A stretch of 51,561 nucleotides of DNA. Source: Pseudolabrys sp. (GTDB taxonomy: Bacteria > Pseudomonadota > Alphaproteobacteria > Rhizobiales > Xanthobacteraceae). Positions 36,171-44,709 of this stretch are shown here, piece after piece (the first letter of the stretch is position 1; each line of letters starts with the position of its first letter). The notes beneath the pieces were generated by a model. The model saw nothing but the letters and a program-made list of their open reading frames with translations, was not told where the DNA came from and made no database searches. The stretch lies in assembly GCA_030684935.1 (NCBI GenBank), contig JAUXXH010000048.1:1-51561 (forward strand), read 5' to 3'. The translations under genes were made by a program, and so were the position numbers.

Positions 36171-37139
36171 TCAATTTCCGGCACTGATGTTGTTTTTCTT
36201 GATGATCGTCTCCCAAGTCGGCGTTTCGCGCTCGATGAAGGTTGCAAACTCGGCACCAGACCCGCCGACAATGATGGAAGACGAATCGGCAACGCGCTTC
36301 GCAATGTCAGGCAAGCGTGCGGCCTTAGCGAGCTCTGACTCAAGTTTCGCGGCAATCGGTTCAGGCAATCCCGCTGGTGCAAGCATGCCAAGCCAGATCA
36401 CGACATCCTCGAAGCCGTCGTAACCAGACTCCTTCAGTGTCGGAATATTGGGAACGCGTGGGAGCCGCTGGCTGCCCGTAACCGCGATACCGCGAATCTT
36501 CCCGGCATCGACCAACTGCTGCGAGCCGAGCACACTGTCGAATATGAACTGGATCTGCCCCGCCATCAGATCGACCTGGGCCGGGCCGACGCCGCGATAC
36601 GGTACATGAACCGCATTGATGCTGGCGGCGCCCTTGAACATCTCGCCGACGAGGTGCCCGCCGCTGCCCGTCCCCGGGCTACCAAAGTTGAGCCCTTTGC
36701 CCGGCTGCTTGCCGTGGGCAACGAACTCCGCGACGGTCTTCGCCGGGACGTCGTTGTTCACAACAAGATAGAGGGGATAGTAAAGCAGCATGCTGAGAGG
36801 GCGAAAGTCCTTCGATTCGAATGGCCGCTTGTTCTGCAGCAACGGGCTGATGACGTGGCTGCTGTTCGAGGCAAACAGTAGCGTGTAGCCATCGGGCGCG
36901 GCAGTCGCTACTGCCAGTCCGCCGACGGTGCCAGTCGCTCCCGCCTTGTTCTCGACGATGAAGGGCTGGCCGAGCGCCGCTTGCAGCTTCTCGGCCATGA
37001 GACGCGCATACGCGTCCGTTGGTCCGCCGGCCGCGAACGGCACGATCACCCGCACGGGACGGTTCGGATAGGACTCAGCCTGAGCGAATACGTTCGTCGC
37101 GAACGCCAGAGAGAAGAAAGCCTGCAGAACGAGCCGCAT
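36171..37139 (-). CDS. Bug/TctC periplasmic solute-binding protein
   Basis: A 322-residue Bug receptor with signal peptide (MRLVLQAFFSLAFATNVFA). Blocks: VRVIVPFAAGGPTDAYAR, KAGATGTVGGLAVA, PDGYTLLFASNSS, HVPYRGVGPAQVDLMAGQ. GGAGG five bases before ATG 37139 favours this start over the ATG at 37151. It is divergent from a LysR gene, with a 135-base gap that carries inverted repeats, so LysR control is likely. Confidence 0.92.
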   Translation of the reverse strand: MRLVLQAFFSLAFATNVFAQAESYPNRPVRVIVPFAAGGPTDAYARLMAEKLQAALGQPFIVENKAGATGTVGGLAVATAAPDGYTLLFASNSSHVISPLLQNKRPFESKDFRPLSMLLYYPLYLVVNNDVPAKTVAEFVAHGKQPGKGLNFGSPGTGSGGHLVGEMFKGAASINAVHVPYRGVGPAQVDLMAGQIQFIFDSVLGSQQLVDAGKIRGIAVTGSQRLPRVPNIPTLKESGYDGFEDVVIWLGMLAPAGLPEPIAAKLESELAKAARLPDIAKRVADSSSIIVGGSGAEFATFIERETPTWETIIKKNNISAGN

Positions 37140-37220
37140 CGATTCCTCCATGAATGCGCGTGTTACCCGTAGTCGGCCGCGCTTAGGGCTACAGTATCTC
37201 TCGCTACGTGATATGTTGAT

Positions 37221-37255
37221 AATAGTATGATATGATCGATACGATAGCGTATAGG
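37221..37255. promoter_or_regulatory. Putative LysR operator between Bug and LysR genes
   Basis: AT-rich stretch with repeated TATGAT units and the inverted repeat ATACGATAGCGTAT (37239-37252). The segment TATGATCG...TAGCG recurs upstream of the CocE-type gene at 40004-40024. Its place in the divergent gap next to a LysR gene, about 100 bases from the Bug start, suits a LysR binding site with autoregulation. Confidence 0.5.
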
Positions 37256-37274
37256 CATATCTGAGGGGGCGCCG

Positions 37275-38192
37275 ATGGACTTGCTCTCGTTACGGTATTT
37301 CAATGAAGTCGTCCGCCAACGTAGCATTTCGAAAGCGGCATCAACGCTTAGCGTCGTGCAACCCGCGCTCACGCGGCGCGTCCAGTTGCTCGAGGAAAGT
37401 CTCGGAGCGCAGCTACTGATGCGCCACCGGCGCGGCGTCGAACCGACCGAACAAGGGTCCTTGGTGTTCGAGCGCGCGGAAGTCCTGCTGCGGATGGCGG
37501 GCGAAATCGAGTCCGAAGTTCAGTCGCAGATCAACGAGCCGACGGGACAAATAAGGTTTGGCTTTCCGCCTTCCGTCGGCCTTTTGTTCATCGGTCGGCT
37601 GTTATCCGATTTTGTGCCGCGGCATCCACGTGTGACTTTCTATCTACAAGAAGGTTTCTCGCGAAGCATTAGAGATTCCTTGCTGGCCGGACGAATCGAT
37701 GTCGCTATCATGAGCCCTGAGGCGGACCACCCGGATCTCGACGCCCAGTTTCTTTTTGAGGAGGATCTGTGGCTCATCACGCGGGCATCGGACTGGACGT
37801 TCGGCAACTCGAAAAGCCTATCGCCTGACGTTCTGCGTGACCGGGAGTTGTTGTTGTCGAGCTATCTTAAGCTTGCGCTTGACCGGGTCAGCATCGAGCG
37901 TCGTCTGCCGTTCCGGATTGTCGTTGAAGCGGATTCACTCTCCGCATTAAGGGAGGCAACGCGCGCCGGGGCCGGCTTTTTTGTGACACCGCACATCTCG
38001 GTCGAACGTGAACTTGAGAGCGGTGAATTCCGCGGCGCTCCGGTGAAAGGACTAACGGTCTCTCGTGCGCTCTTCCAACGACGTGACCGCCCCCCAACTC
38101 GCGCGCTGCAGGCATTCATCGCGATGATCGCGGTGGGCACGCAGGAACTCTGCGCAAGGCATCCGAAGCGATTCCGGGCAGTGGCATCCTAG
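37275..38192 (+). CDS. LysR family transcriptional regulator
   Basis: A 305-residue LysR protein. The HTH occupies about residues 1-60 (LRYFNEVVRQRSISKAASTLSVVQPALTRRVQLLEESLGAQLLMR), followed by the substrate-binding domain (QIRFGFPPSVGLLFIGRLL, RIDVAIMSPE). TGAGGGGGCGCCG precedes ATG 37275. It is divergent from a Bug gene and its end overlaps the end of a convergent CocE-type gene by four bases. The shared upstream motif suggests it controls both neighbours. Confidence 0.93.
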   Translation: MDLLSLRYFNEVVRQRSISKAASTLSVVQPALTRRVQLLEESLGAQLLMRHRRGVEPTEQGSLVFERAEVLLRMAGEIESEVQSQINEPTGQIRFGFPPSVGLLFIGRLLSDFVPRHPRVTFYLQEGFSRSIRDSLLAGRIDVAIMSPEADHPDLDAQFLFEEDLWLITRASDWTFGNSKSLSPDVLRDRELLLSSYLKLALDRVSIERRLPFRIVVEADSLSALREATRAGAGFFVTPHISVERELESGEFRGAPVKGLTVSRALFQRRDRPPTRALQAFIAMIAVGTQELCARHPKRFRAVAS

Positions 38193-39922
38193 ATCTTTGG
38201 AATGACCGGCAACACGACGTAACACGGGAACCCTTCGCCGAAATGCAACGTCGTCTCTCCGCCAAAAATGTCGGGCGGCCGGTCGAGCAGTTCATCATGT
38301 ACGAACGGACCGCATCCGCGCATAGGATTCTTCATGTTCGAGAGCGCGCCGGGCGGCCCATCCCATTCATAATCTTTGCCGCGTACCGTCAGAGCGAGTG
38401 TGTAACCTGTTGGCACAACGATTGACGTTGGCCAGATCTCGATATCGAGTTCGACCGGCTGGCCTGGTGTCAACGGCCATTTTTCGTCGTGGACATGGTA
38501 CGGCCGATACGGAAGGCTTCGTTCCAGGTCGAGCTTGCGATGCGAGGCGCGTAGCCAGCCTTGTGCGACTGGAGCATGAGGATCGAGCGCGCCTTGAAAC
38601 GTTACCTCTTTGCCATCGGGATCGAATACGCGGAGCACCAGGAACAGGTCTGCGTCTGCCGTCGATGACGACACAGAAAGCTTCGCAGCCAGCGGCCCCG
38701 TGATCTCCGTTTCGTGCGTTAGGGGCGTCGTCGAAAACGTCAGTCCGTCGCCGTGCGCCGCGAACGAAACTTGACCACGGCTAGCGGGAGCATCAGCGAG
38801 CGTCTTTCCGTCGGGCTGTAAGTGCAGCGCAGTCCAACGCGTTCGCGCGATCGGCCATTCTGCTTCGTCGCGACGCACGAACTTTTCACCAGGGTGCCGT
38901 ACATTCAGAATCACGCGTGGCTGCTTGTCCCAACCGTTCTGCTCGCCTTTCAGGAAATGATCGAAGAAGCGCTTCTGCAGGGCATTCGCATAGTCGGTGT
39001 AGAAAATCGCCCAGTGCGTACCGCCATGAAACTCCAGCCATTTTTGGGATGACGTGGCCTGCACGAAAGCCTCGACATTGCCGCGCAGATGCAGACCCGC
39101 GCCGCCCCAATTGGCGCAAGAAAGCAGCGGGACCTTCACCTTGCTCCAGTCGGCCGAGCGGACCTTGTAGTATTCGTCATCGAAGGGATGGCCGAGGATC
39201 TCTTCCCACAGCGGCGTGACATTGCGTGCGAGTTCCTCCTCGGAAAGCGTCTCCGGCCCACAGACAAGTTCGCCGGTCGCGCGACTCTTTTTGCCCCGCC
39301 CGCCAACGCCATGCTGCACTGTCATGACTTGCATGGTTTGCCAGTGCTTCTGGAAGGTCGAGACAATACCGCCGTGGTGGCATGCGTCGCGGTAACGGTC
39401 TGCGAAGCCCTCCCACGCGCAAATCGCGGCGAGATGCGGCGGCTGGAGTCCTGCAACGCGCCACTGGTTGGCGGCGTAGTAGGAGATTCCGGCGAGACCG
39501 ACTTTGCCGTTGCTCCACGATTGCGTGCCGCTCCATTCGATGCAGTCGTGGAAGTCCCGCGTCTCGCGCGGCGAGTGATGATCAATTACGCCCGGTGAAC
39601 GGCCGCAGCCGCGGCTATCGACGCGAACACAAACATATCCGTGTGGTACCCATTTCTCCGGATCGACGACTTCCCAGTTCTGATAGGCATTGGTGGTGCC
39701 TGTGACAGTATCGGGAAAGTCCCTGGCCATGATGTCCCAAGCGGTCTTGTATCCGTCCTCGAAATGAAGACCTTTGCCATAAGGGCCGTAGCTGACGATA
39801 GCGGGGAAGCGGCCCCTCAGCTTCGGCCGATACACGTCCGCACGCAGGGTGACGCCATCGTCCATCCGAATTGGGACATCCCAATCGATATCCATCGCGA
39901 CCGGAACAGTTTCTGTGCTCAT
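38189..39922 (-). CDS. CocE/NonD family alpha/beta hydrolase (S15-type)
   Basis: A 577-residue hydrolase, only distantly like the one at 33190-34899. Core start VPIRMDDGVTLRADVYRPKL, nucleophile elbow GISYYA with S147, preceding RVDSRGCGRSPG loop, and the C-terminal jelly-roll region (EITGPLAAKLSVSSSTADADLFLVLRVFDPDG). No signal peptide is seen. It overlaps the LysR gene tail to tail by four bases and has the palindrome TATAGCGCTATA about 90 bases upstream. It probably hydrolyses an ester or amide related to the ligand of the neighbouring Bug receptor; this is inference from layout. Confidence 0.9.
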   Translation of the reverse strand: MSTETVPVAMDIDWDVPIRMDDGVTLRADVYRPKLRGRFPAIVSYGPYGKGLHFEDGYKTAWDIMARDFPDTVTGTTNAYQNWEVVDPEKWVPHGYVCVRVDSRGCGRSPGVIDHHSPRETRDFHDCIEWSGTQSWSNGKVGLAGISYYAANQWRVAGLQPPHLAAICAWEGFADRYRDACHHGGIVSTFQKHWQTMQVMTVQHGVGGRGKKSRATGELVCGPETLSEEELARNVTPLWEEILGHPFDDEYYKVRSADWSKVKVPLLSCANWGGAGLHLRGNVEAFVQATSSQKWLEFHGGTHWAIFYTDYANALQKRFFDHFLKGEQNGWDKQPRVILNVRHPGEKFVRRDEAEWPIARTRWTALHLQPDGKTLADAPASRGQVSFAAHGDGLTFSTTPLTHETEITGPLAAKLSVSSSTADADLFLVLRVFDPDGKEVTFQGALDPHAPVAQGWLRASHRKLDLERSLPYRPYHVHDEKWPLTPGQPVELDIEIWPTSIVVPTGYTLALTVRGKDYEWDGPPGALSNMKNPMRGCGPFVHDELLDRPPDIFGGETTLHFGEGFPCYVVLPVIPKI

Positions 39923-40003
39923 GCGGTTCTTTCGTGAGAGAACTTCTCTTAGCTAAAGTTCGCAAATAAAAAAATGGTTTTCAGCCATAGCAATGGGTGA
40001 TCA

Positions 40004-40024
40004 ATATGATCGTATAGCGCTATA
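40004..40024. promoter_or_regulatory. Putative operator upstream of the second CocE-type gene
   Basis: ATATGATCG followed by the perfect 12-bp palindrome TATAGCGCTATA (40013-40024). The same ATATGATCG plus a related inverted repeat stand at 37221-37255 between the Bug and LysR genes. This links the CocE-type gene to the same regulator. Confidence 0.5.
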
Positions 40025-40203
40025 GTTGGATGACGCTCCTGCTACCGTTGTGTGTACATTGGGTGCCGGCGGCTGAGCGGCTCCAGAACGTGGCATGCGG
40101 CAGTAAGCGCAAATTTCCGGTGCTGCGATTTCGTCGAGGGCCTACGTGCATCCCGCGATATTACAGGCCGCGCGTAAAATAAGCATTTGTATCGCACACA
40201 CGT

Positions 40204-40614
40204 TCATGTGTTTGCAGGCGACAAGGTCTCGATAATTTTACAATCGGCGACGATTCCGTGGCCGCACTGGTTGATGACTCTATCCAGCTCGGCCTTGAGT
40301 GCCTGAAGGTCGCGAATTTTTCGCTCGACTGCTGTCCGATGCTCATTGGCGATCGCGTCTATCGCTGTGCAAGGTTGGGTTCGGTCGTCGGAGAGAGTTA
40401 GCAGTGAACGGACTTGTTCAAGTGAAAATCCGAGATCCCGCGCACGCCTAATAAAGCTCAGCCTATTGAGATGCTCAGGTCTATAGGCGCGATAGTTTCC
40501 CTCCGTGCGAGACGGCTCGGGCAACAGCCCGCTCTTCTCGTAGAAGCGGATCGTCTCGACCTTGGTGCCTGTCTGTCTTGCCAGGTGACCGATCGTTAGT
40601 GTCCGGCCGCTCAT
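40204..40614 (-). CDS. MerR family metal-responsive regulator
   Basis: A 136-residue MerR protein. HTH at the N-terminus (TIGHLARQTGTKVETIRFYEKSGLL), then NYRAYRPEHLNRLSFIRRARDLGFSL and the long dimer helix. Candidate metal ligands are C82 (QPCTAID), C117 and H119 (NQCGHG) and C125 (ADCKI). This set resembles Zn/Cd/Pb or Hg sensors; the nearby P1B-2-type ATPase favours Zn/Cd/Pb. It is the last gene of the dsbB-dsbA-merR run, 42 bases after dsbA, and probably acts at the two palindromes at 41901 and 42002. Confidence 0.9.
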   Translation of the reverse strand: MSGRTLTIGHLARQTGTKVETIRFYEKSGLLPEPSRTEGNYRAYRPEHLNRLSFIRRARDLGFSLEQVRSLLTLSDDRTQPCTAIDAIANEHRTAVERKIRDLQALKAELDRVINQCGHGIVADCKIIETLSPANT

Positions 40615-40656
40615 CGTTTAGTCCAGTCACCTAGAGGAACGGGGAAGCGAGCCGTA

Positions 40657-41316
40657 TCACGACCCCGTCCTGGTGCGCTGCACCTCGCTTTGGACAAGAT
40701 TATACAGCTGTTGCACTCCAAATGACGGCAACGGCTTGCCGTTGACGAAGAAAGTTGGCGTTCTCCGAACGTTGTTCGTTTTAACGTCGGCCATATCCTG
40801 CGTAAGGACACGTGTGATCTCGCTCGAAGTGGCATCACGCCGGGCGCGCTCGGTATCGAGGCCGGCTGCCCGGGCAAATTCCCATGCCTTGTTCAGGTCA
40901 GGGCCGGCGTGATCCGCCCATTCCGGCTGTCTCGCCAGCAGTGCTTCGAGAACTGACTCGAACTTCCCCTGTATCCGAGCGGTCTCAAGTATCCTGACCG
41001 CTTCGTCCGAGCCTTGGTGGAAGGGCGTGTATCTCACGACCAGACGCACCTCGTTCGGAAACGCGGCAAGGATCTGCTTCAGGATCGGGTGGAAGGCCCG
41101 GCACGCCTCACATGACGGATCGAAGAACTCGACGATCGTAACCCGCGCATCCTCCGGACCAATGATCGGCGAGTGCGGTCGGATGAGTTCGTTTCCTACG
41201 GCCGTCGGTGCCACGCGCGCGCGACTGACGTTGTAACGGTCGTACAGGAAAGCAGAACCGGCGAAGATGACGACCGCTACGAGAGTTGTGATGACGACAA
41301 TCGAGCGCCTGGTCAT
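40657..41316 (-). CDS. DsbA-like thiol-disulfide oxidoreductase
   Basis: A 219-residue protein with one N-terminal membrane anchor (SIVVITTLVAVVIFAGSAFL, 5-24), so the thioredoxin fold faces the periplasm. The active site is FFDPSCEACRAF with C69 and C72, and the cis-Pro loop is RRTPTFFVNG. It oxidises or isomerises thiols of exported proteins. It is translationally coupled with dsbB (ATGA overlap), its likely electron acceptor. Placement in a metal-resistance island suggests protection or maturation of periplasmic thiol proteins such as Sco1. Confidence 0.9.
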   Translation of the reverse strand: MTRRSIVVITTLVAVVIFAGSAFLYDRYNVSRARVAPTAVGNELIRPHSPIIGPEDARVTIVEFFDPSCEACRAFHPILKQILAAFPNEVRLVVRYTPFHQGSDEAVRILETARIQGKFESVLEALLARQPEWADHAGPDLNKAWEFARAAGLDTERARRDATSSEITRVLTQDMADVKTNNVRRTPTFFVNGKPLPSFGVQQLYNLVQSEVQRTRTGS

Positions 41317-41756
41317 GCCGAAATCCTCCGGGGGGCGAGAACAAGAAGAATGGCGATGCCCGTGAAGGCCGCGAGCGAAAGAAAGGGAAGCGGGAGGCCA
41401 CCGAGAATGGTCATATCCGCGCTCGAACAGGAGGGTCCCTGCCCGCAGGGCTCAATGGCTTCGGGAATGACGCCGACATAGAGCAGTGTGTGGAAGGCGG
41501 CGCCGAGCCAACCCAGTCCGGCGAGAGGCAGCGCGTAGCGCCAGATGCCGGGGTCGCCACGGAAACTCGCCACAGCCAGGACAACCGCGAGCGGGAACAT
41601 GAAAGCTCGTTGATGCCAGCACAGATTGCATGGCGACTGGCCCATGATCTCGCCGACGAAGAGCGCCCCAAGCGTCGCCGCGAGCGCGATGATCCACGCA
41701 GCGAACAAAAATGCCCAAGCATGACCGTCAGGCGCGCCCGCTGCCGTGTTCGTCAT
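41313..41756 (-). CDS. dsbB: DsbB-like disulfide bond formation protein
   Basis: A 147-residue inner-membrane protein with four membrane segments and two periplasmic cysteine pairs: C43/C46 in SPCNLCWHQR and C104/C110 in EPCGQGPSC. DsbB reoxidises DsbA using quinone. ATG 41756 is preferred because the upstream open part (to 41876) is not hydrophobic or conserved-looking. It is the first gene of the minus-strand run and faces the MerR-type palindrome at 41901-41921. Confidence 0.9.
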   Translation of the reverse strand: MTNTAAGAPDGHAWAFLFAAWIIALAATLGALFVGEIMGQSPCNLCWHQRAFMFPLAVVLAVASFRGDPGIWRYALPLAGLGWLGAAFHTLLYVGVIPEAIEPCGQGPSCSSADMTILGGLPLPFLSLAAFTGIAILLVLAPRRISA

Positions 41757-41900
41757 GGGCAAATCTCTTCTCTCGTCATTCTTCGCCGTGCCCCCCGAGA
41801 CGTGAAGTCGGCCCTTAGGTGAAAGGGGGCGGCAGGCCAGACTCGACGGACTCACCGCATCCGCCCTTGGATTCACGAATCACTTTGTTTTCAAGCCTGC

Positions 41901-41921
41901 ACCCTGTAGCAGCTACAGGGT
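41901..41921 (-). promoter_or_regulatory. MerR-type operator facing dsbB
   Basis: Perfect inverted repeat with arms ACCCTGTAG and CTACAGGGT around CAG. Read on the minus strand it is preceded by TTGACC overlapping the arm, as in MerR-family promoters where the operator fills the spacer. No good -10 is seen 19-20 bases on. Arms match those of the plus-strand operator at 42002-42024. Confidence 0.65.
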
Positions 41922-41999
41922 CAAGATTCATTCATTCGGCTCCCGGCTCCGTGAACGAGGCCCGACGGGGCCAACAAGGCGATCCCGTCAGCGTGGGGC

Positions 42000-42030
42000 T
42001 TGACCCAGTAGTTGCTACAGGGTCTATCTG
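42000..42030 (+). promoter_or_regulatory. MerR-type promoter/operator of the metal ATPase operon
   Basis: -35 TTGACC (42000-42005) and -10-like TATCTG (42025-42030) separated by 19 bases, the long spacer typical of MerR-activated promoters. The spacer contains the inverted repeat GACCC-A-GTAG / CTAC-A-GGGTC around TTG. ATG of the ATPase gene lies 33 bases downstream. The motif resembles promoters of Pb/Cd/Zn exporter genes as I recall them. Confidence 0.75.
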
Positions 42031-42062
42031 AGGTGTCACATCGGGATTGTCGAGGTGACAGC

Positions 42063-44189
42063 ATGGCGGCGATCAGCCCTATCAAGTTGCGCGTGGAAGG
42101 CATGGATTGCGCTGCCTGCGCGCTGAAAATCGAGAACGCGATGGCCCGGCTGCCGGGCGTCAGCGACATCAATGTCAGCTACAGCGCCGGGACGCTCGCC
42201 CTGCAGCTGGACGAGGACCACACCTCCGCGCGCATGATCGAGGAGCAGATCAGAGCGCTCGGCTATATGCCGGTCGGCGCCGCGACCGAACCCGAGACGA
42301 GCGGCCCGAAAAAGCGCAGCCACGAACCCTGGTGGGGAGGGCGAAAAGGGCTCCTCGTCATCGGCACCGGCTCCCTGTTCCTCATTGCCTTGGTCCTCGC
42401 CCAGTTCCTTCCCGCGTGGGAGCGCTGGCTCTACTCGGCCGCCGCCCTTGCCGGCGTGACCCCGTTCGCACGGCGGGCCTTGGCCGGAGCGATGGCCGGG
42501 TCGCCGTTCACCATCGAAACGCTGATGACGGTTGCAGCGCTGGGAGCGGTCGCGATCGGCGAAGCAGAGGAAGCCGCCGTCGTCATCTTCCTGTTCGCGG
42601 TCGGCGAGCTTCTCGAAACCGTCGCGGCGGGCCGGGCCCGCGCCGGCATCGAGGCGCTGATCGACCTCGTGCCGCGCGTGGCCTTCCGCGAGCGCAGCGG
42701 CGTGGTCGAGAAGGTGGCGGCGGACGAACTGGCCGTTGGCGATATCGTCCAGGTGCGCCCCGGCGATCGCGTTCCCTCGGACGGCGAGGTGATCGACGGC
42801 GCGTCGGATGTCGACGAAGCGCCGGTGACCGGAGAATCGGTGCCCGTGCTCAAGGAGCCCGGCGCGAAGGTCTATGCCGGCAGCATCAACGCCAACGCCG
42901 AACTACGCTTGAGAATCAGCCATGTGGCTGCCGACAATACCATCGCCCGCATCATCCACATGGTGGAGGAAGCACAGGAATCGAAGGCGCCGACCGCACG
43001 GATGATCGATCGCTTCAGTCGCTGGTACACGCCCGGCGCCATGCTGGTTGCGCTATTGATCATCGTGATTCCTCCGCTCGGCTTCGGCGCCGACTGGATG
43101 ACCTGGATCTACCGCGGCCTGGCCGTGCTGCTGATTGCTTGTCCATGCGCGCTTGTGATCTCGACGCCGGCCGCGATCGCATCCGGCCTTGCCGCGGGAG
43201 CGCGCCGGGGATTGCTGATCAAGGGCGGGGCGGCCCTTGAAACGCTCGGCAAGGTCAGGACGGTCGCCTTCGACAAGACCGGAACCCTGACGCGCGGCCG
43301 CCCGCGAGTCACGGACGTGGTGGCGATCTCCGGGAGTGAGAGCGTCATCCTGGCGAGAGCGGCGGCGGTCGAGCGCAACACCAGCCATCCGCTCGGGGTC
43401 GCGATCATGGAGGCCGCCGCCGCTCGCGGTCTCGAATTGCCCGAAACCTTCGGCGGCGGCATCGCCACGCCGGGCAAGGCCGTGACGGTGCGCTTGAAGG
43501 ACGGCTTCGCTTCGGTCGGCTCTCCGCGCTATGCGGCAGAGCAAACGACAATCTCACCGGATCTCGTGGAAAGAATCACCGCGCTTGAGAGCGACGGCAA
43601 GACCGTCGTGGTGCTGCTGTCGGGCAAGACCATCGACGGCGTGATCGCGCTGCGCGACGAGCCGCGCGAGGACGCGATAGAAGGCGTGAAGAGACTAACG
43701 AACCGCGGCATCCGGGCTGTGATGTTGACCGGCGACAATCGACGCACAGCCGATGCCATCGCAGGTCAGCTCGGCATGGAGGCCCGCGCGGAACTTCTGC
43801 CCGACGCCAAGCTCGCCGAGATCGGCAGGCTCAAGGAAGCCGGGGCGATCGCCATGGTGGGCGACGGCATCAATGACGCGCCGGCGCTGGCGGCGGCGTC
43901 GGTCGGCGTCGCCATGGGTGGGGGCACGGATGTCGCGCTGGAGACGGCCGACGCCGCGCTGCTCAAGAACCGCGTGACGGGCGTGGCCGAGCTGATCGCT
44001 CTATCACAGGCGACGCTCGCCAATATCTGGCAGAACATCGCGATCGCTCTCAGCCTCAAGGCTGTGTTCCTCGCGACCACGCTGTTCGGCGTCACGACGC
44101 TCTGGATGGCGATCCTTGCGGACACCGGCGCGACGGTGCTTGTCACCGCCAATGCGTTGCGCCTCCTCGCCCATCGTCCGTCCCGCTAG
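42063..44189 (+). CDS. Zn/Cd/Pb-type P1B heavy-metal exporting ATPase
   Basis: A 708-residue P-type ATPase starting at ATG 42063 after CGAGGTGACAGC. N-terminal metal-binding domain GMDCAACA with C16 and C19; actuator loop TGESVP; membrane metal site CPCALVISTP with C360 and C362; phosphorylation site DKTGTLT at D404; HP motif NTSHPLG; GDNRRTA; hinge GDGINDAP at 600-607. The CPCALVIST sequence is typical of the Zn/Cd/Pb group (CadA/ZntA), not the Cu group. It pumps metal out across the inner membrane. It heads the plus-strand operon behind the MerR-type promoter. Confidence 0.95.
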   Translation: MAAISPIKLRVEGMDCAACALKIENAMARLPGVSDINVSYSAGTLALQLDEDHTSARMIEEQIRALGYMPVGAATEPETSGPKKRSHEPWWGGRKGLLVIGTGSLFLIALVLAQFLPAWERWLYSAAALAGVTPFARRALAGAMAGSPFTIETLMTVAALGAVAIGEAEEAAVVIFLFAVGELLETVAAGRARAGIEALIDLVPRVAFRERSGVVEKVAADELAVGDIVQVRPGDRVPSDGEVIDGASDVDEAPVTGESVPVLKEPGAKVYAGSINANAELRLRISHVAADNTIARIIHMVEEAQESKAPTARMIDRFSRWYTPGAMLVALLIIVIPPLGFGADWMTWIYRGLAVLLIACPCALVISTPAAIASGLAAGARRGLLIKGGAALETLGKVRTVAFDKTGTLTRGRPRVTDVVAISGSESVILARAAAVERNTSHPLGVAIMEAAAARGLELPETFGGGIATPGKAVTVRLKDGFASVGSPRYAAEQTTISPDLVERITALESDGKTVVVLLSGKTIDGVIALRDEPREDAIEGVKRLTNRGIRAVMLTGDNRRTADAIAGQLGMEARAELLPDAKLAEIGRLKEAGAIAMVGDGINDAPALAAASVGVAMGGGTDVALETADAALLKNRVTGVAELIALSQATLANIWQNIAIALSLKAVFLATTLFGVTTLWMAILADTGATVLVTANALRLLAHRPSR

Positions 44190-44202
44190 AAAGGACTTCG
44201 AC

Positions 44203-44709
44203 TTGCGAACGTTGAGACTGAAAGCGATGGCCGCCTGCGCGGGACTAGCCATGCTGGCAGCGCCCTCGGCCGCTCACGACTATAAGATCGGGTCTATCCG
44301 CGTCATCCATCCATGGTCACGGGCGACGCCTCCTGTCGTTCCGGTGGCCGGGGGATATCTAAGACTGATCAATTTGGGCGAGGAGCCTGATCGACTTCTC
44401 GCTGTCTCGTCCGAGATCGCCGAGAAGGTGGAACTACACGAGTCTACAGTGACCGACGGAATCGCGCGGATGCGACCGCTCCCGGGCGGGTTGACGATCA
44501 ATGCCGGAGAAACCGTTGAATTGAAGCTTGGCCAGGCTCACATCATGTTCATCAAGCCGATCCGACCCCTCAAGGAGGGAGAGCGGTTTGAAGCCACTCT
44601 CCTCTTCGAGAAGGCGGGGTCCCTCATGATCGAATTTATGGTCCAGGGCATGGGCGCCCAACCTGCCGGAAAAAGCGGGCACGAGGGCCATGGAGCGCCC
44701 CCGCAATGA
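44203..44709 (+). CDS. PCu(A)C-type periplasmic copper chaperone
   Basis: A 168-residue exported protein starting at TTG 44203 after AAGGAC; leader LRLKAMAACAGLAMLAAPSAA. The copper motif is H79-X10-M90 and H113-X-M115 (VELHE...GIARM...QAHIM), close to the family pattern H-X10-M-X21-H-X-M. PCuAC delivers Cu(I) to the CuA site of cytochrome oxidase with Sco1. It is followed at once by the Sco1 gene (ATGA overlap). The C-terminal His-rich tail SGHEGHG may bind metal too. Confidence 0.9.
   Translation: MRTLRLKAMAACAGLAMLAAPSAAHDYKIGSIRVIHPWSRATPPVVPVAGGYLRLINLGEEPDRLLAVSSEIAEKVELHESTVTDGIARMRPLPGGLTINAGETVELKLGQAHIMFIKPIRPLKEGERFEATLLFEKAGSLMIEFMVQGMGAQPAGKSGHEGHGAPPQ

Noticed and set aside
42107..43240. 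A 377-codon frame inside the P-type ATPase gene
   Set aside because: Low-complexity Arg/Gly translation; the ATPase motifs are all in the other frame.
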